Below, piece by piece: positions 1 to 5,875 of a stretch of DNA of 8,611 bases. Below the pieces are notes generated by a model that made no database searches, was not told the origin of the DNA, and saw nothing but the letters and a program-made list of their open reading frames with translations. How positions within the stretch are numbered: the stretch's first letter is position 1; each line of letters begins with the position of its first letter. The stretch spans positions 1 through 8,611 of the forward strand of contig VBPR01000002.1 in NCBI GenBank assembly GCA_005877345.1, in the 5' to 3' direction. The DNA is from Nitrososphaerota archaeon. Lineage in GTDB: Archaea; Thermoproteota; Nitrososphaeria; Nitrososphaerales; Nitrososphaeraceae. Both the position numbers and the translations under genes were made by a program.

Positions 1-64
1 TATGGCTAAATCTCAGTAGCAAATCGTAAATGTTTATGTAATGTTGCAATAATCCTGTAACCTT

Positions 65-487
65 ATGTTGTTATCGTACAACAAACAGATCAAAAATATT
101 GAAGATGTCAAAGAGCAAATTTCAAAAATAATTTTAAATCAACGTAGACAAATTGAATCAAATCTAAAAACGTCTGTAGCGGAGATCCAAAACCTTCTTT
201 CTGAAATTTCAGAATTCAACGATAATTGGACCAAACTTCCCACTGTCTATAGAATAGCATGGATAAGGTCCCCTGAATATGGAACTACTAAAAATATCAC
301 TTTTAAAGAGAATATTGAATTACCTAATGTGGATCATGATTTAGAACTTGTCATCAAACTGTTAAATCACATGCGAGAGAGAAAAAATCTGAAGGTCTCC
401 AAAATGCCTTTATTTATTCATCCTGATGAAATTTCAATTGCGTACAGGGAGGGTAGATTTCCATATGAAAGGACAAACATTATTTAG
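65..487 (+). CDS. Hypothetical protein, 140 aa, coiled-coil N-terminus
   Basis: I do not recognise the family. The frame is open for 140 codons, has ordinary amino-acid composition and is the longest clean frame here, so I take it as real. Residues about 5-55 are rich in K, E, Q, I and L (IEDVKEQISKIILNQRRQIE) and look like an amphipathic or coiled-coil helix. The C-terminal half is mixed alpha/beta, with a distinctive end (MPLFIHPDEISIAYREGRF, then PYERTNII). There is no signal peptide, membrane helix or metal-binding motif. The ATG at 65 has no Shine-Dalgarno; an AT-rich stretch (tttatgtaa, about 33-41) lies roughly where a TATA box for a leaderless transcript would be, but it is weak. Being only 64 bases from the window edge, a more upstream context cannot be excluded. 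Confidence 0.7.
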   Translation: MLLSYNKQIKNIEDVKEQISKIILNQRRQIESNLKTSVAEIQNLLSEISEFNDNWTKLPTVYRIAWIRSPEYGTTKNITFKENIELPNVDHDLELVIKLLNHMRERKNLKVSKMPLFIHPDEISIAYREGRFPYERTNII

Positions 488-771
488 TATTTCAGAAAGG
501 AAAAATAAAATATGTCGGAATAGTTTTTGATAGAAATTACGTTCTGCTCCAGAATAGACTAATAGACCTATTCAGATAATCAGCTAATCGCATTATTTAT
601 GAGAATAGTTTGAATTCTATTTTAATAGATTCTTATATCTAAAAATGAAGGGCTAATTTCATCTGAGAAATCTTAATTGAAAACAACAGTTAACGACCAT
701 CATCCATATTAAAAAGACAAGATTAAAATTCAAAGGTTACTAGCTTTGAATCATCATTGCCCTCAATAGTA
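488..771. other. AT-rich intergenic stretch, no gene seen
   Basis: No reading frame here looks coding. A short inverted repeat gaatag/ctattc at 552-557 and 568-573 could fold into a 6-bp hairpin downstream of the first gene. The sequence attaaaatt at 722-730 is the best TATA candidate for the next gene, predicting a start of transcription near 752. Confidence 0.5.
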
Positions 772-1017
772 ATGGTTTCAAAAAAATTATCACATGAATT
801 ACTAAATTTGGACATTGATGAGGGAGTACGAATAGAGTCAACTAAGAATACGAAGAAGAAGATGTTTATAAATAAGAGAACACCAGGATTTTTTGTTCTT
901 GAAATATGTTCAGATTTAACTGATATGTCGGAAATTAGATTTTATAGGGATATCAAACATATTCATAAACTAATTGATGATATTTTTGGAAGAGAATATT
1001 CTGTTACCATTTATTGA
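772..1017 (+). CDS. Hypothetical protein, 81 aa
   Basis: Unrecognised small soluble protein, rich in lysine, aspartate and isoleucine, with no signal peptide, membrane helix or cysteine motif. The segment after residue 25 (KKKMFINKRTPGFFVLEIC) followed by MSEIRFYRDIKHIHKLIDDIFG suggests a beta-rich core with a C-terminal helix. I chose the ATG at 772. A TTG at 757 in the same frame would add five residues (MPSIV) and lies about 4-5 nt after the transcription start predicted from the TATA-like attaaaatt at 722-730, so it cannot be excluded. No Shine-Dalgarno is visible for either. Both flanks are noncoding, so it is probably a monocistronic unit. Confidence 0.6.
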   Translation: MVSKKLSHELLNLDIDEGVRIESTKNTKKKMFINKRTPGFFVLEICSDLTDMSEIRFYRDIKHIHKLIDDIFGREYSVTIY

Positions 1018-1060
1018 ATATAAATCATATATTTATTTTCTATAAACTGTATTGGCTTAT

Positions 1061-1268
1061 TTACATGAATATCAGAAGACTATGATAATATAGACCTGCT
1101 ACTACCGCACTTGCTGAAACCATACTGACTGAGTTGTACTTACTGGAATATCCAGCCATGCCATTGATGTGAGTATTTTTTTCAAGCGGAAATAGCCTTT
1201 ACCAAATTCTCCGGTTCCTCCTCTAAAACGATTAAGATTGCCTTGTCAATAGCTAATCCTGCATTCAA
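1061..1268 (-). pseudogene. Frameshifted minus-strand gene remnant
   Basis: Two adjoining minus-strand frames look coding but are out of phase. The first (1268 down to a TGA at 1182-1184) reads NAGLAIDKAILIVLEEEPEN then LVKAISA. The second (1183 down to a TAA at 1061-1063) reads EKNTHINGMAGYSSKYNSVS, then MVSASAVVAGLYYHSLLIFM, 40 codons open. The junction falls on a run of seven A (minus strand; T 1176-1182 on +), a typical slippage site. Joined, they would encode about 68 residues with a small, A/V/S-rich C-terminal segment. No ATG heads the first part (TTG at 1266-1268, right after a stop). I do not recognise the family. It lies downstream of alba on the same strand. It could be chance, but the composition of both halves argues for a decayed gene. 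Confidence 0.45.
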
Positions 1269-1357
1269 ATTTTAAAAATTGGAAAAAAGGTAAAGTCTCA
1301 AATCTATATTGTTCTCAATTGATCCTCGACAAAATTACCTAAATTAAAGTCAAAACT

Positions 1358-1651
1358 TTACCTTGATATCTCTATTTCTATTGTTGAAACATTTCGCTCT
1401 TTACCGTCTTCAGATTGAATTAATTGTGAATCTATTTTTACACGCCCAATTTTATATCCTATATTACCCATACGCTTAACAATAATTTGTGCTACGTCTA
1501 CTGCACGGGTTATACTTCTTCCTCTGGCTTTTACAAGAACTGTTGGTTCGTTTGCTAGTTGAACCAATGTTGCAGTCACATATGTCATCAAGGGCTTCTT
1601 TCCTATCAAGATTTCATTACTTGCCCTTCTCGTTTCAGCCCTTGAAGTCAT
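1358..1651 (-). CDS. albA: DNA/RNA-binding protein Alba (Sac10b family)
   Basis: Alba is the abundant archaeal chromatin protein; dimers coat DNA and also bind RNA. The family signature is clear: NEILIGKKPLMTYVTATLVQ near the N-terminus holds the conserved lysine pair (K18, K19 of the 97-aa form), then VLVKARGRSITRAVDVAQII (the RGR loop and second helix) and the closing RNVSTIEIEISR strand. Length fits the usual 90-100 aa. A strong TATA box (1687-1694) predicts transcription starting near 1664, downstream of the first in-frame ATG at 1669 (which would add MICSNN) and 13 nt before the ATG at 1651. I therefore choose 1651, which gives MTSRAETRRASNEIL. It appears to be transcribed alone; downstream is only a decayed remnant. 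Lysine modification is known for some Alba proteins but cannot be judged here. Confidence 0.95.
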   Translation of the reverse strand: MTSRAETRRASNEILIGKKPLMTYVTATLVQLANEPTVLVKARGRSITRAVDVAQIIVKRMGNIGYKIGRVKIDSQLIQSEDGKERNVSTIEIEISR

Positions 1652-1686
1652 GTTATTAGAGCAAATCATAAATCCTAATTTTAACG

Positions 1687-1694
1687 TATATAAA
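1687..1694 (-). promoter_or_regulatory. TATA box of alba
   Basis: Minus-strand tttatata, a near-perfect archaeal TATA box. Its centre lies about 26 nt upstream of position 1664, giving a short leader of about 13 nt before the alba ATG at 1651. Confidence 0.7.
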
Positions 1695-1843
1695 CTCTCA
1701 TATGTTGTTAGTGTACTGTACTTTATGATAGATTTAAATCAATCAAGACTACCATCGTAAATTCAGTTTTAGATAAGTTACAATCTTTATAATTAAAATA
1801 ATTATTTATTTTCCATTCCGTCATAATTATATCCCTTCTTTTA

Positions 1844-1905
1844 AAAGCCCTATGGGACGAAGGGATTGGTTATTATATCCCCAATTCAACCTCCCATCAG
1901 GCTTT
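1844..1905. repeat. GGTGGG-family hairpin 1, with nested inner stem
   Basis: Arms aaagccctatggga (1844-1857) and tcccatcaggcttt (1892-1905) pair at 12 of 14 positions. Inside, gattgg/ccaattc (1863-1869 with 1881-1887) forms a second 7-bp stem counting one G-U, so the element folds as two stacked stems. The right arm read on the minus strand (CTGATGGGA) matches the family consensus. It lies in the gap between alba and the response regulator, and both flanks are AT-rich. Confidence 0.6.
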
Positions 1906-2009
1906 AACACCTTATATTTAATTGATCATAATTAGATAATAAAATTAGAAAATTTTCTTGGCTTATTTAAAACTTGTATGTAAAATATAAATGAAAATAA
2001 AAACCAAAT

Positions 2010-2037
2010 GGAGGCTAAATGTCGTCTTTAACGACAT
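2010..2037 (+). other. Hairpin behind a GGAGG motif
   Basis: A perfect 7-bp stem atgtcgt/acgacat with a 5-nt loop lies at 2019-2037, just after ggagg (2010-2014 region). The motif would be a Shine-Dalgarno for an 18-codon frame at 2019-2075, with the ATG buried in the stem. The peptide (MSSLTTYLCSNSYASCHV) is not convincing. Alternatively the hairpin is a 3' structure for the minus-strand frame ending at 2081. Confidence 0.3.
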
Positions 2038-2080
2038 ATTTGTGCTCAAATTCGTATGCTAGTTGTCATGTTTGAGAGTA

Positions 2081-2227
2081 TTAGTGTAAATTGAAGAAGG
2101 CACGATCCTCTTCTAAGAACCTGTCCAACATATCAAATGCTATTTCTTTAGGGAATAGAAAAGTTTTTCGTAGTATTACTGATCGACCAATCAGTATACC
2201 AACAATAAGTAAAGGATAAAAACTTAA
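2081..2227 (-). pseudogene. Coding-like 48-codon membrane ORF without a start codon
   Basis: The minus strand from 2227 to a TAA at 2081-2083 reads LSFYPLLIVGILIGRSVILR, then KTFLFPKEIAFDMLDRFLEE and DRAFFNLH. It looks coding: one hydrophobic helix (about residues 3-19) followed by an amphipathic, acidic tail, as in small single-pass membrane proteins. However, the codon just upstream is TAG (2228-2230) and there is no ATG, GTG or TTG before the membrane helix; the first ATG is codon 33. So it is probably a 5'-truncated or nonsense-mutated gene, or uses a rare start such as ATT or CTG. The stretch tactgat/atcagta (about 2176-2195) inside it is also an inverted repeat. I do not recognise the family. 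Confidence 0.45.
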
Positions 2228-2288
2228 CTATAGGGCGGTCCTATCAATTAATTGCTTGGGTGGAATAATACGGGGTTTAGATGGTATC

Positions 2289-2292
2289 GGAG
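2289..2292 (+). promoter_or_regulatory. Shine-Dalgarno deciding the TTG start of the response regulator
   Basis: GGAG followed by an 8-nt spacer to the TTG at 2301. An in-frame TAA at 2295-2297 rules out any start further upstream, and no ATG occurs before the essential acidic residues, so this site fixes the start. Confidence 0.6.
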
Positions 2293-2300
2293 TATAATAC

Positions 2301-2696
2301 TTGTTTAACAACGAGATAATTGTTAGTGTAGTAGATGATGACTTAGGTACTGCTATATTCTTTCACGAGGCTTTGCGCCAAAATATTGATGGAATTTCAG
2401 TTTTCTCTTTCACCGACCCAGTCAAGGCATTTGAACACTTTACAGAGAACAATGAGAACTATGCACTAGTTATTTCTGATCTAAGAATGCCAAGTCTTAA
2501 TGGATTAGAATTACTCAAAAAAGTAAAGACTTTGAATCCTAAAGTGAGAACGATATTGATGAGTGCTTATAATTTTGAGGAAGAGGAATTGTATCAGCAA
2601 TATATGAAAGAAGCAGTGATAAACTCAACTATTGAAAAACCTGTGACAATGAATAGACTATACCAAAGAGTAAGAGATCAATTAGATGTTAATTAA
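2301..2696 (+). CDS. REC-only response regulator, 131 aa
   Basis: A stand-alone receiver domain with no output domain, in the manner of CheY/Spo0F-like proteins. It accepts phosphate from a histidine kinase and signals through protein contacts. All key residues are present: the acidic cluster D12-D13-D14 (VVDDD), phospho-acceptor D60 in VISDLRMPSLNGLELL, the switch serine S88 (LMSAY) and K113 in IEKP. The whole protein is the REC fold, plus about ten residues after it. Start is TTG at 2301, supported by GGAG 8 nt upstream and a stop two codons before. No kinase gene lies in the window, so its partner is elsewhere. It is flanked by noncoding DNA and diverges from the broken minus-strand ORF at 2081-2227. 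Confidence 0.93.
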   Translation: MFNNEIIVSVVDDDLGTAIFFHEALRQNIDGISVFSFTDPVKAFEHFTENNENYALVISDLRMPSLNGLELLKKVKTLNPKVRTILMSAYNFEEEELYQQYMKEAVINSTIEKPVTMNRLYQRVRDQLDVN

Positions 2697-3105
2697 ATAG
2701 GCATATGTAAAAGTCGTAGAATTTATATAAATTGCAAAACCTAATAATCTTTTATGCTTCCTTAGCATTTGGATAGTATACTTTAGAAACTAGCTTATGA
2801 TAGCAATCATTAGATACGAAAATATCTAAAAAATTGAATTAGAGAATGGATATTTTTCTTACAATGGTCGCATTTCATACTTTCCATTATGTAATTATGA
2901 ATTTTATATTTTAAATAGATTTTATACGTGCACAAGTTAGTTCACTCACGTCTCTCCATTTATTGAAATAATTTATAATTTGTTGGAGATAACATGATAA
3001 CGCAACCATTCATTAGGGCCGGTGGACCATTGGTTGTATGTGTCTTGTTCATTTCCACCATTTCTTTTGGTTGATTAAGTCTGAAAGGTTAGAATGTAAA
3101 ATAAT
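2697..3105. other. Long AT-rich intergenic stretch
   Basis: No convincing gene. A 22-codon frame at 2847 (MDIFLTMVAFHTFHYVIMNF) and a 26-codon frame at 2994-3074 (MITQPFIRAGGPLVVCVLFI, then STISFG) are hydrophobic; the second has GGAG at 2985-2988 with a 5-nt spacer, but it runs through hairpin 2 and is more likely a by-product of it. A TATA-like tttataat at 2972-2979 predicts a transcript starting near 3000, just before that hairpin. Confidence 0.4.
3021..3059 (+). repeat. GGTGGG-family hairpin 2
   Basis: A short stem ggtgga (3021-3026) with tccacc (3054-3059). It belongs to the family mainly by its loop: ttggttgt ... cttgttcatt (about 3030-3052), the same motif found in the minus-strand loops at 7128-7146 and 7909-7930. 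TATA-like tttataat at 2972-2979 is about 45 nt upstream of the stem. The stem is weaker than in other copies. Confidence 0.45.
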
Positions 3106-3333
3106 CTATAGTTCTGCTCTCTTTCTTCCATCGACGGTTAAGTAAATTTTAGTCCTACCTATTTTCTTTATATAACCTTCAGAACTCAATTCGTCTACTA
3201 GATTATCCATTTGCACATCTATTATTCCGATTTCTTTTCCAATCTCATCTTTGTCAATACTCTCAATACCATTAGTAACCGTCTTTTCATAGAGTTTCCG
3301 AAGGAACTTATCTCCGATCCTTTCTTCAGACAT
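3106..3333 (-). CDS. Small winged-helix DNA-binding protein, 75 aa
   Basis: Looks like a bare winged helix-turn-helix domain, probably a transcription regulator. Residues 7-20 (GDKFLRKLYEKTVT) form helix 1; DKDEIGKEIGI (28-38) and the following DVQMDNLVDELSSEGYI give the helix-turn-helix with its recognition helix; KKIGRTKIYLTVDG (about 56-69) is the beta wing; RKRAEL closes. MarR/ArsR-like single-domain wHTH proteins of this size are common in archaea. No ligand or metal site is visible. The start is well supported: a TATA box (3356-3363) centred about 26 nt upstream makes the ATG at 3333 the first or second base of a leaderless transcript. Target genes are unknown; it diverges from the 65-aa gene at 3454. 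Confidence 0.8.
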   Translation of the reverse strand: MSEERIGDKFLRKLYEKTVTNGIESIDKDEIGKEIGIIDVQMDNLVDELSSEGYIKKIGRTKIYLTVDGRKRAEL

Positions 3334-3355
3334 AATAGAATATTGACTTAATGAT

Positions 3356-3363
3356 GCATATAC
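3356..3363 (-). promoter_or_regulatory. TATA box of the winged-helix gene
   Basis: Minus-strand gtatatgc preceded by purine-rich gaaag (a BRE-like element). Its centre is about 26 nt from the ATG at 3333, so the mRNA should be leaderless. Confidence 0.6.
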
Positions 3364-3453
3364 CTTTCAATTATCTTTTGAAGACATAGTAGACCAGTCT
3401 CCCACCCTAATAGTTGCTTGATACATTAAATCCTCATACTTCCAATTCATTCT

Positions 3454-3651
3454 ATGAGCATAGAACAAAGATTACAAAATGAAATTCAACAATCTAAAAG
3501 ATGGATCGATATAGAAAAAGAGGATAGTACTTACAAAAGAGATCTTGCGAAAAGAATTGAATTAATAAACTGGGTTTTAGAAAATATGAACAATCCCGAT
3601 ATTCCTATTTGTGACAATATTGAATCTAGAATTAGTGACATTATACTGTAG
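3454..3651 (+). CDS. Hypothetical protein, 65 aa; frame reopens after the stop
   Basis: Unrecognised, mostly helical and charged: MSIEQRLQNEIQQSKRWIDI, then KEDSTYKRDLAKRIELINWV, then LENMNNPDIPICDNIESRIS and DIIL. The stretch tacattaaat (3422-3431) about 26 nt upstream of ATG 3454 is a fair TATA box for a leaderless start. After the TAG at 3649-3651 the same frame stays open for 31 more codons to TAA 3745-3747 and still looks coding. The second part (RLHSKRRILDWILYQV) resembles the first (RDLAKRIELINWVLEN), so the ancestral protein was probably about 97 residues with two related helical segments. The present 65-aa form may be a nonsense-truncated version, or the TAG may be read through. No metal or membrane motif. 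Confidence 0.6.
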   Translation: MSIEQRLQNEIQQSKRWIDIEKEDSTYKRDLAKRIELINWVLENMNNPDIPICDNIESRISDIIL

Positions 3652-3747
3652 ATAAATAAAACCTATTCAATATTAGAGGCCGATAGATTGCATAGCAAAC
3701 GAAGAATTCTTGATTGGATATTGTATCAAGTTTGTATTAACGAATAA
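3652..3747 (+). pseudogene. In-frame continuation after TAG of the 65-aa gene
   Basis: Codons 3652-3744 read INKTYSILEADRLHSKRRIL, then DWILYQVCINE, without frameshift, ending at TAA 3745-3747. Composition is like that of the upstream gene and the LDWIL/INWVL motif is shared. There is no start codon of its own near the beginning. The end of this stretch overlaps the outer end of the inverted repeat that begins at 3740. Confidence 0.5.
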
Positions 3748-3874
3748 TAGACTTATTCGAGAGATAACTTAGGTAAGGCAGGTTCTTATATTTAGTGAGA
3801 TGTACTTGATTAAGTTCAGTAGTTCAATGGCCGGTGGGTTTCTCTCCGTTTGTTTCCAACTCCTCCCACCGGTC
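3740..3874 (+). repeat. Inverted repeat copy A: promoter-like block plus hairpin 3
   Basis: Matches the reverse complement of 8271-8419. The outer block (3740-3796) is nearly identical: 19 exact bases acgaataatagacttattc (itself able to fold gaataa/ttattc), then agagataactt, gtaaggcagg and tcttatatt, with about five mismatches in all. A variable spacer follows, then the conserved hairpin: ggccggtggg (3829-3838) with cccaccggtc (3865-3874), ten pairs including one G-U. The loop core tctctccgtttgtttccaac (3841-3860) is identical in both copies. TATA-like ttatattta at 3786-3794 lies about 39 nt before the stem. It is best read as a duplicated small transcription unit or the ends of a mobile segment. 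Confidence 0.75.
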
Positions 3875-3916
3875 CTTACTAAAATTAATTTATAGTTTGT
3901 TTCATAGATCTGAATT

Positions 3917-3966
3917 ACTGCAGTTCAATAGGCGCTGGTGGGATTCTCTGCATTCGTGTCCAGTCA
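3917..3966 (+). repeat. Degenerate neighbouring copy of hairpin 3
   Basis: The sequence gcagttcaatag ... ctggtgggattctctg ... gtgtcca lines up with gtagttcaatgg ... ccggtgggtttctctc ... gtttcca at 3817-3858. The right arm has decayed (only ctgg/ccag at 3935-3938 and 3960-3963 pairs). A TATA-like aatttatag at 3888-3894 sits about 43 nt before the left arm, as in copy A. Confidence 0.55.
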
Positions 3967-4045
3967 CACAGGCACTTGTAAATTTATTTAGATTTTATTG
4001 CCAATGAATGAATGACGTAGAGATACTTCAGAACACCATCGTTCG

Positions 4046-4095
4046 CTGGTGGGATTATTATCATCCGTTATCGGGTATGGCTCTAATCCCATTGG
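4046..4095 (+). repeat. GGTGGG-family hairpin 4
   Basis: Arms ctggtgggatt (4046-4056) and aatcccattgg (4085-4095) pair over 11 positions as + strand RNA: eight Watson-Crick and three G-U. Read from the minus strand the three become A-C mismatches, so the fold favours a + transcript. The preceding ttcg and left arm resemble the degenerate copy at 3933. Confidence 0.6.
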
Positions 4096-4150
4096 TGTAC
4101 TTAAACCATTGGTGTACTTAAAATGTACTTAAAACATTTTGATATGTTTT
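4089..4150 (+). repeat. Tandem 17-bp repeat followed by a 7-bp hairpin
   Basis: The unit ccattggtgtacttaaa occurs exactly twice in tandem (4089-4105 and 4106-4122), with a partial third copy (tgtacttaaaa, about 4124-4134). The first unit contains the right arm of hairpin 4. Directly after, aaaacat (4131-4137) and atgtttt (4144-4150) form a hairpin with a 6-nt loop, followed by an A-run; on the minus strand this is a T-run just downstream of nothing coding, so a terminator role is uncertain. Confidence 0.6.
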
Positions 4151-4191
4151 GGAACTCAAAAAAAATTTGGGGATATTAATTCCCAGTTAAT

Positions 4192-4413
4192 CTAATATCC
4201 TGGTGTACCTGATTGTTGCCCAGAAGTTGAGCGAGGAGTTGACGAATTTGCTGCCGATGACTGGCTTCCTGTTTGGTTACCAGTTTGATTTCCTGCTTGA
4301 GTAACATTACCCTGAGCAAATACAGCCGTTATTTGCATTGCTATTAGACCACTTGTCACTGTGCAGATTGCTAGTGCTAAGACTAGTGCGAATGTCTTAT
4401 TGTTTGTTGTCAT
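4192..4413 (-). CDS. Small secreted Asn/Gln/Ser/Thr-rich protein, 73 aa
   Basis: Residues 1-33 form a Sec-type signal peptide: a short polar start with K6, a hydrophobic core (FALVLALAICTVTSGLIAMQ) and ITAVFA before a likely cut after A33. The mature 40 residues are low-complexity (N, Q, T, S, G) with four N-glycosylation sequons: N36-V-T, N42-Q-T, N46-Q-T and N56-S-S. It ends in GTPGY with no anchor or cysteine, so it is probably released or held in the cell envelope as a glycopeptide. Such short secreted proteins recur in Nitrososphaerota genomes; function is unknown. An AT-rich aaatatta about 23-26 nt upstream of the ATG at 4413 may serve as TATA box for a leaderless mRNA. It stands alone among repeats. 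Confidence 0.75.
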   Translation of the reverse strand: MTTNNKTFALVLALAICTVTSGLIAMQITAVFAQGNVTQAGNQTGNQTGSQSSAANSSTPRSTSGQQSGTPGY

Positions 4414-4560
4414 GTACAGTCTATAGTTTTTTAATATTTATTAGGTAGTTAAACTTGATTTGATTTATTTATTGGGTCATGAGAACTAAGTTAAGCCAAG
4501 TTATTATAGTCTCCTGACTACACATCCCAGAGTCTTTTAACACCATCATGCAAATGACCC

Positions 4561-4625
4561 TGATGGCATCTCCCTTGTCTCCCTGGTGGCAGCTCCCTTG
4601 TCTGCTTTCATGTTTATACCACCGG
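4561..4625 (+). repeat. Tandem 20-nt repeat forming GGTGG hairpin 5
   Basis: tgatggcatctcccttgtct (4561-4580) and tggtggcagctcccttgtct (4584-4603) differ at two positions: a partial tandem duplication of the left arm and loop start. The second copy pairs with ataccaccgg: ctggtgg (4583-4589) with ccaccgg (4619-4625), seven pairs including one G-U. The first copy can pair backwards with ccatca at 4543-4548. Confidence 0.5.
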
Positions 4626-4681
4626 TTTTCTACTAAATATTTATACTTTGTATACACATTCAGTTACCATTTTCAACGATT

Positions 4682-4731
4682 GGACTGGCGGGAATACAAA
4701 CCAGATCCACTTCGATTCTTCCCACCAGTTC
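4682..4731. repeat. GGTGGG-family hairpin 6
   Basis: Arms ggactggcgggaa (4682-4694) and ttcccaccagttc (4719-4731) pair at 12 of 13 positions on + counting one G-U. The one mismatch (C4689 against A4724) becomes G-U on the minus strand, so strand is undecided. A TATA-like atttatac (4639-4646) lies 40 nt before the left arm on +. Confidence 0.65.
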
Positions 4732-4972
4732 TGTTGATATTTATATTGTGAGTTGACTAGTCAGCCATCAAATGATTTTTCTAATAGACTCCCAAATGAC
4801 AATAATAGATCCCGGAAGAACTGTATGATGAATGTGTTAAGTGTTGCTGGAAAGAGTCTATGCGATTTTCTATTTGAGATAATCTAGCTCATTCAGTCAA
4901 GATAAGTCACTGAAAACCACAGTTAAAAATAACTATTAACAGTTTCATAACAATGAGTTACAAATTGGAAGC
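4732..4972. other. Noncoding stretch with a possible zinc-ribbon scrap
   Basis: No intact gene. The + frame 4809-4874 reads IPEELYDECVKCCWKESMRF before TGA; CVKC resembles the first knuckle of the zinc ribbons further right, but it lacks a start and a second knuckle, so it is at best a remnant. Confidence 0.3.
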
Positions 4973-5033
4973 CTGATGGAAGGATGAGAGGTAGACTATG
5001 CAGATGCAGATTAGAAGAAATCGCTCCCATCAG
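4973..5033 (-). repeat. GGTGGG-family hairpin 7, inside the NHL remnant
   Basis: Arms ctgatggaag (4973-4982) and ctcccatcag (5024-5033) pair at 9 of 10; the A4980/C5026 mismatch on + turns into G-U on the minus strand, where the arm reads CTGATGGGAG. A minus-strand TATA-like tttatta (5065-5071) lies about 35 nt upstream of the stem in that direction. The right arm is within the reading frame of the NHL remnant. Confidence 0.55.
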
Positions 5034-5345
5034 TGCCTGAATCTAAACATCGATTTGTCGAACTTAATAAACCTGAAGACATTGCAATAAATGACAAGAC
5101 AGGTAAAATTTTTGTTACAGACACTAAAAATTCTAGAATGCAAGTGTTTCAATTAAAGTAAAGCAATCTGATGAGTACAAAAAACCTCTTAATGCCACTA
5201 AGCCGGTAAAATTTTATCATTAACTGAATTGATCCTCATTGTACCTAAGGCTAATAATGCAAAAATTCCTATTACAGATGGATTCATATCTGTTTGGTCC
5301 CGTTTAGTAGGGGATCCAATAAAAGATTACCCAGTCCAAACTTAG
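5015..5345 (+). pseudogene. Decayed NHL-repeat protein
   Basis: The frame 5015-5161 contains a textbook NHL repeat: RFVELNKPEDIAINDKTGKI followed by FVTDTKNSRMQVFQLK and a TAA. NHL repeats build beta-propellers, often in secreted or membrane proteins; the pattern P-(E/G)-(D/I)-A-I-(N/D) ... G-K-I-(Y/F)-V-(T/A)-D ... N-S-R-(I/M)-Q-V-F is clear. A second, weaker repeat continues in another frame at 5202-5345 (ANNAKIPITDGFISVWS). No start codon or signal peptide is left, and the 5' part is replaced by hairpin 7, so this is a gene fragment, about one and a half repeats of a protein normally several hundred residues long. Confidence 0.7.
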
Positions 5346-5580
5346 ACATTTCCTAGGGCAGTACAAAATGTAATTTAATTATTAAGTATACAGAGTGAAT
5401 TATCAGGACAGTGGTCAGACTCGCCATCTGACATTTGCTTCACAATGATTTTGACCCCACAGTAAATTCAGTAAATGCTATTTGCGTTCTTCTTTATTGT
5501 ACCAGGCAATTCAAAACCAACTAAAGATTTATGCAAAATGTTATTAGGCAAATAAGTAGATCTAGAATAGGCCCATAATA
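5346..5580. other. Noncoding stretch with a nested hairpin
   Basis: gtcaga/tctgac (5414-5419 with 5427-5432) is a perfect 6-bp hairpin, enclosed by gtgg/ccac (5411-5414 with 5457-5460) and ggtca/tgacc alternatives. It may be a worn member of the GGTGGG family. No coding frame is convincing. The stretch gatttatgc at 5527-5535 may be a TATA box for the next gene. Confidence 0.35.
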
Positions 5581-5829
5581 GTGAAACCAAAGCCTATCGT
5601 TGAACCAATTAAAATAGAGAAAGTAAAACTGGAAGAACTAGATTCAATATTAAAATCTATTAAAACTACAGACAGTTTAAGATATGAGGCAATTAAAGAA
5701 TATGCTGGAGGAGTATGCATGCTTTGTGCTCAACTTCCCACTAGATTAGTAAGCTATGATATGAAAGGCGCTCAATTAGTAGAAAGGTACTGTGACAAGT
5801 GTTTTGAGAAACAGAAATGGGACGAATAA
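5581..5829 (+). CDS. Zinc-ribbon-like protein, 82 aa
   Basis: Two CxxC knuckles, C46-M-L-C49 and C71-D-K-C74, 21 residues apart, make a probable four-cysteine zinc site in the C-terminal half (GGVCMLCAQLPTRLVSYDMK, GAQLVERYCDKCFEKQKW). The N-terminal 40 residues are lysine/glutamate-rich and probably helical. Likely a small nucleic-acid- or protein-binding factor; exact role unknown. The start is GTG at 5581, since an in-frame TAG at 5563-5565 blocks earlier ones and no ATG occurs before residue 47. There is no obvious Shine-Dalgarno. It heads a local run of cysteine-rich microproteins (remnant 5876, 6030, 6198). Confidence 0.72.
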   Translation: MKPKPIVEPIKIEKVKLEELDSILKSIKTTDSLRYEAIKEYAGGVCMLCAQLPTRLVSYDMKGAQLVERYCDKCFEKQKWDE

Positions 5830-5875
5830 AAAGAAGATAAATAACATTATTAAATTCTGACGCTGGTTCAAATGA

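Noticed and set aside
2176..2195. Inverted repeat tactgat/atcagta as an operator
   Set aside because: It lies inside a coding-like frame more than 100 nt from the response regulator start; no supporting context.
4469..4751. Overlapping frames on both strands (62 and 67 codons)
   Set aside because: They run through the tandem repeat and hairpins 5 and 6, have odd composition (many W, C, H, P) and have no promoter at their starts.
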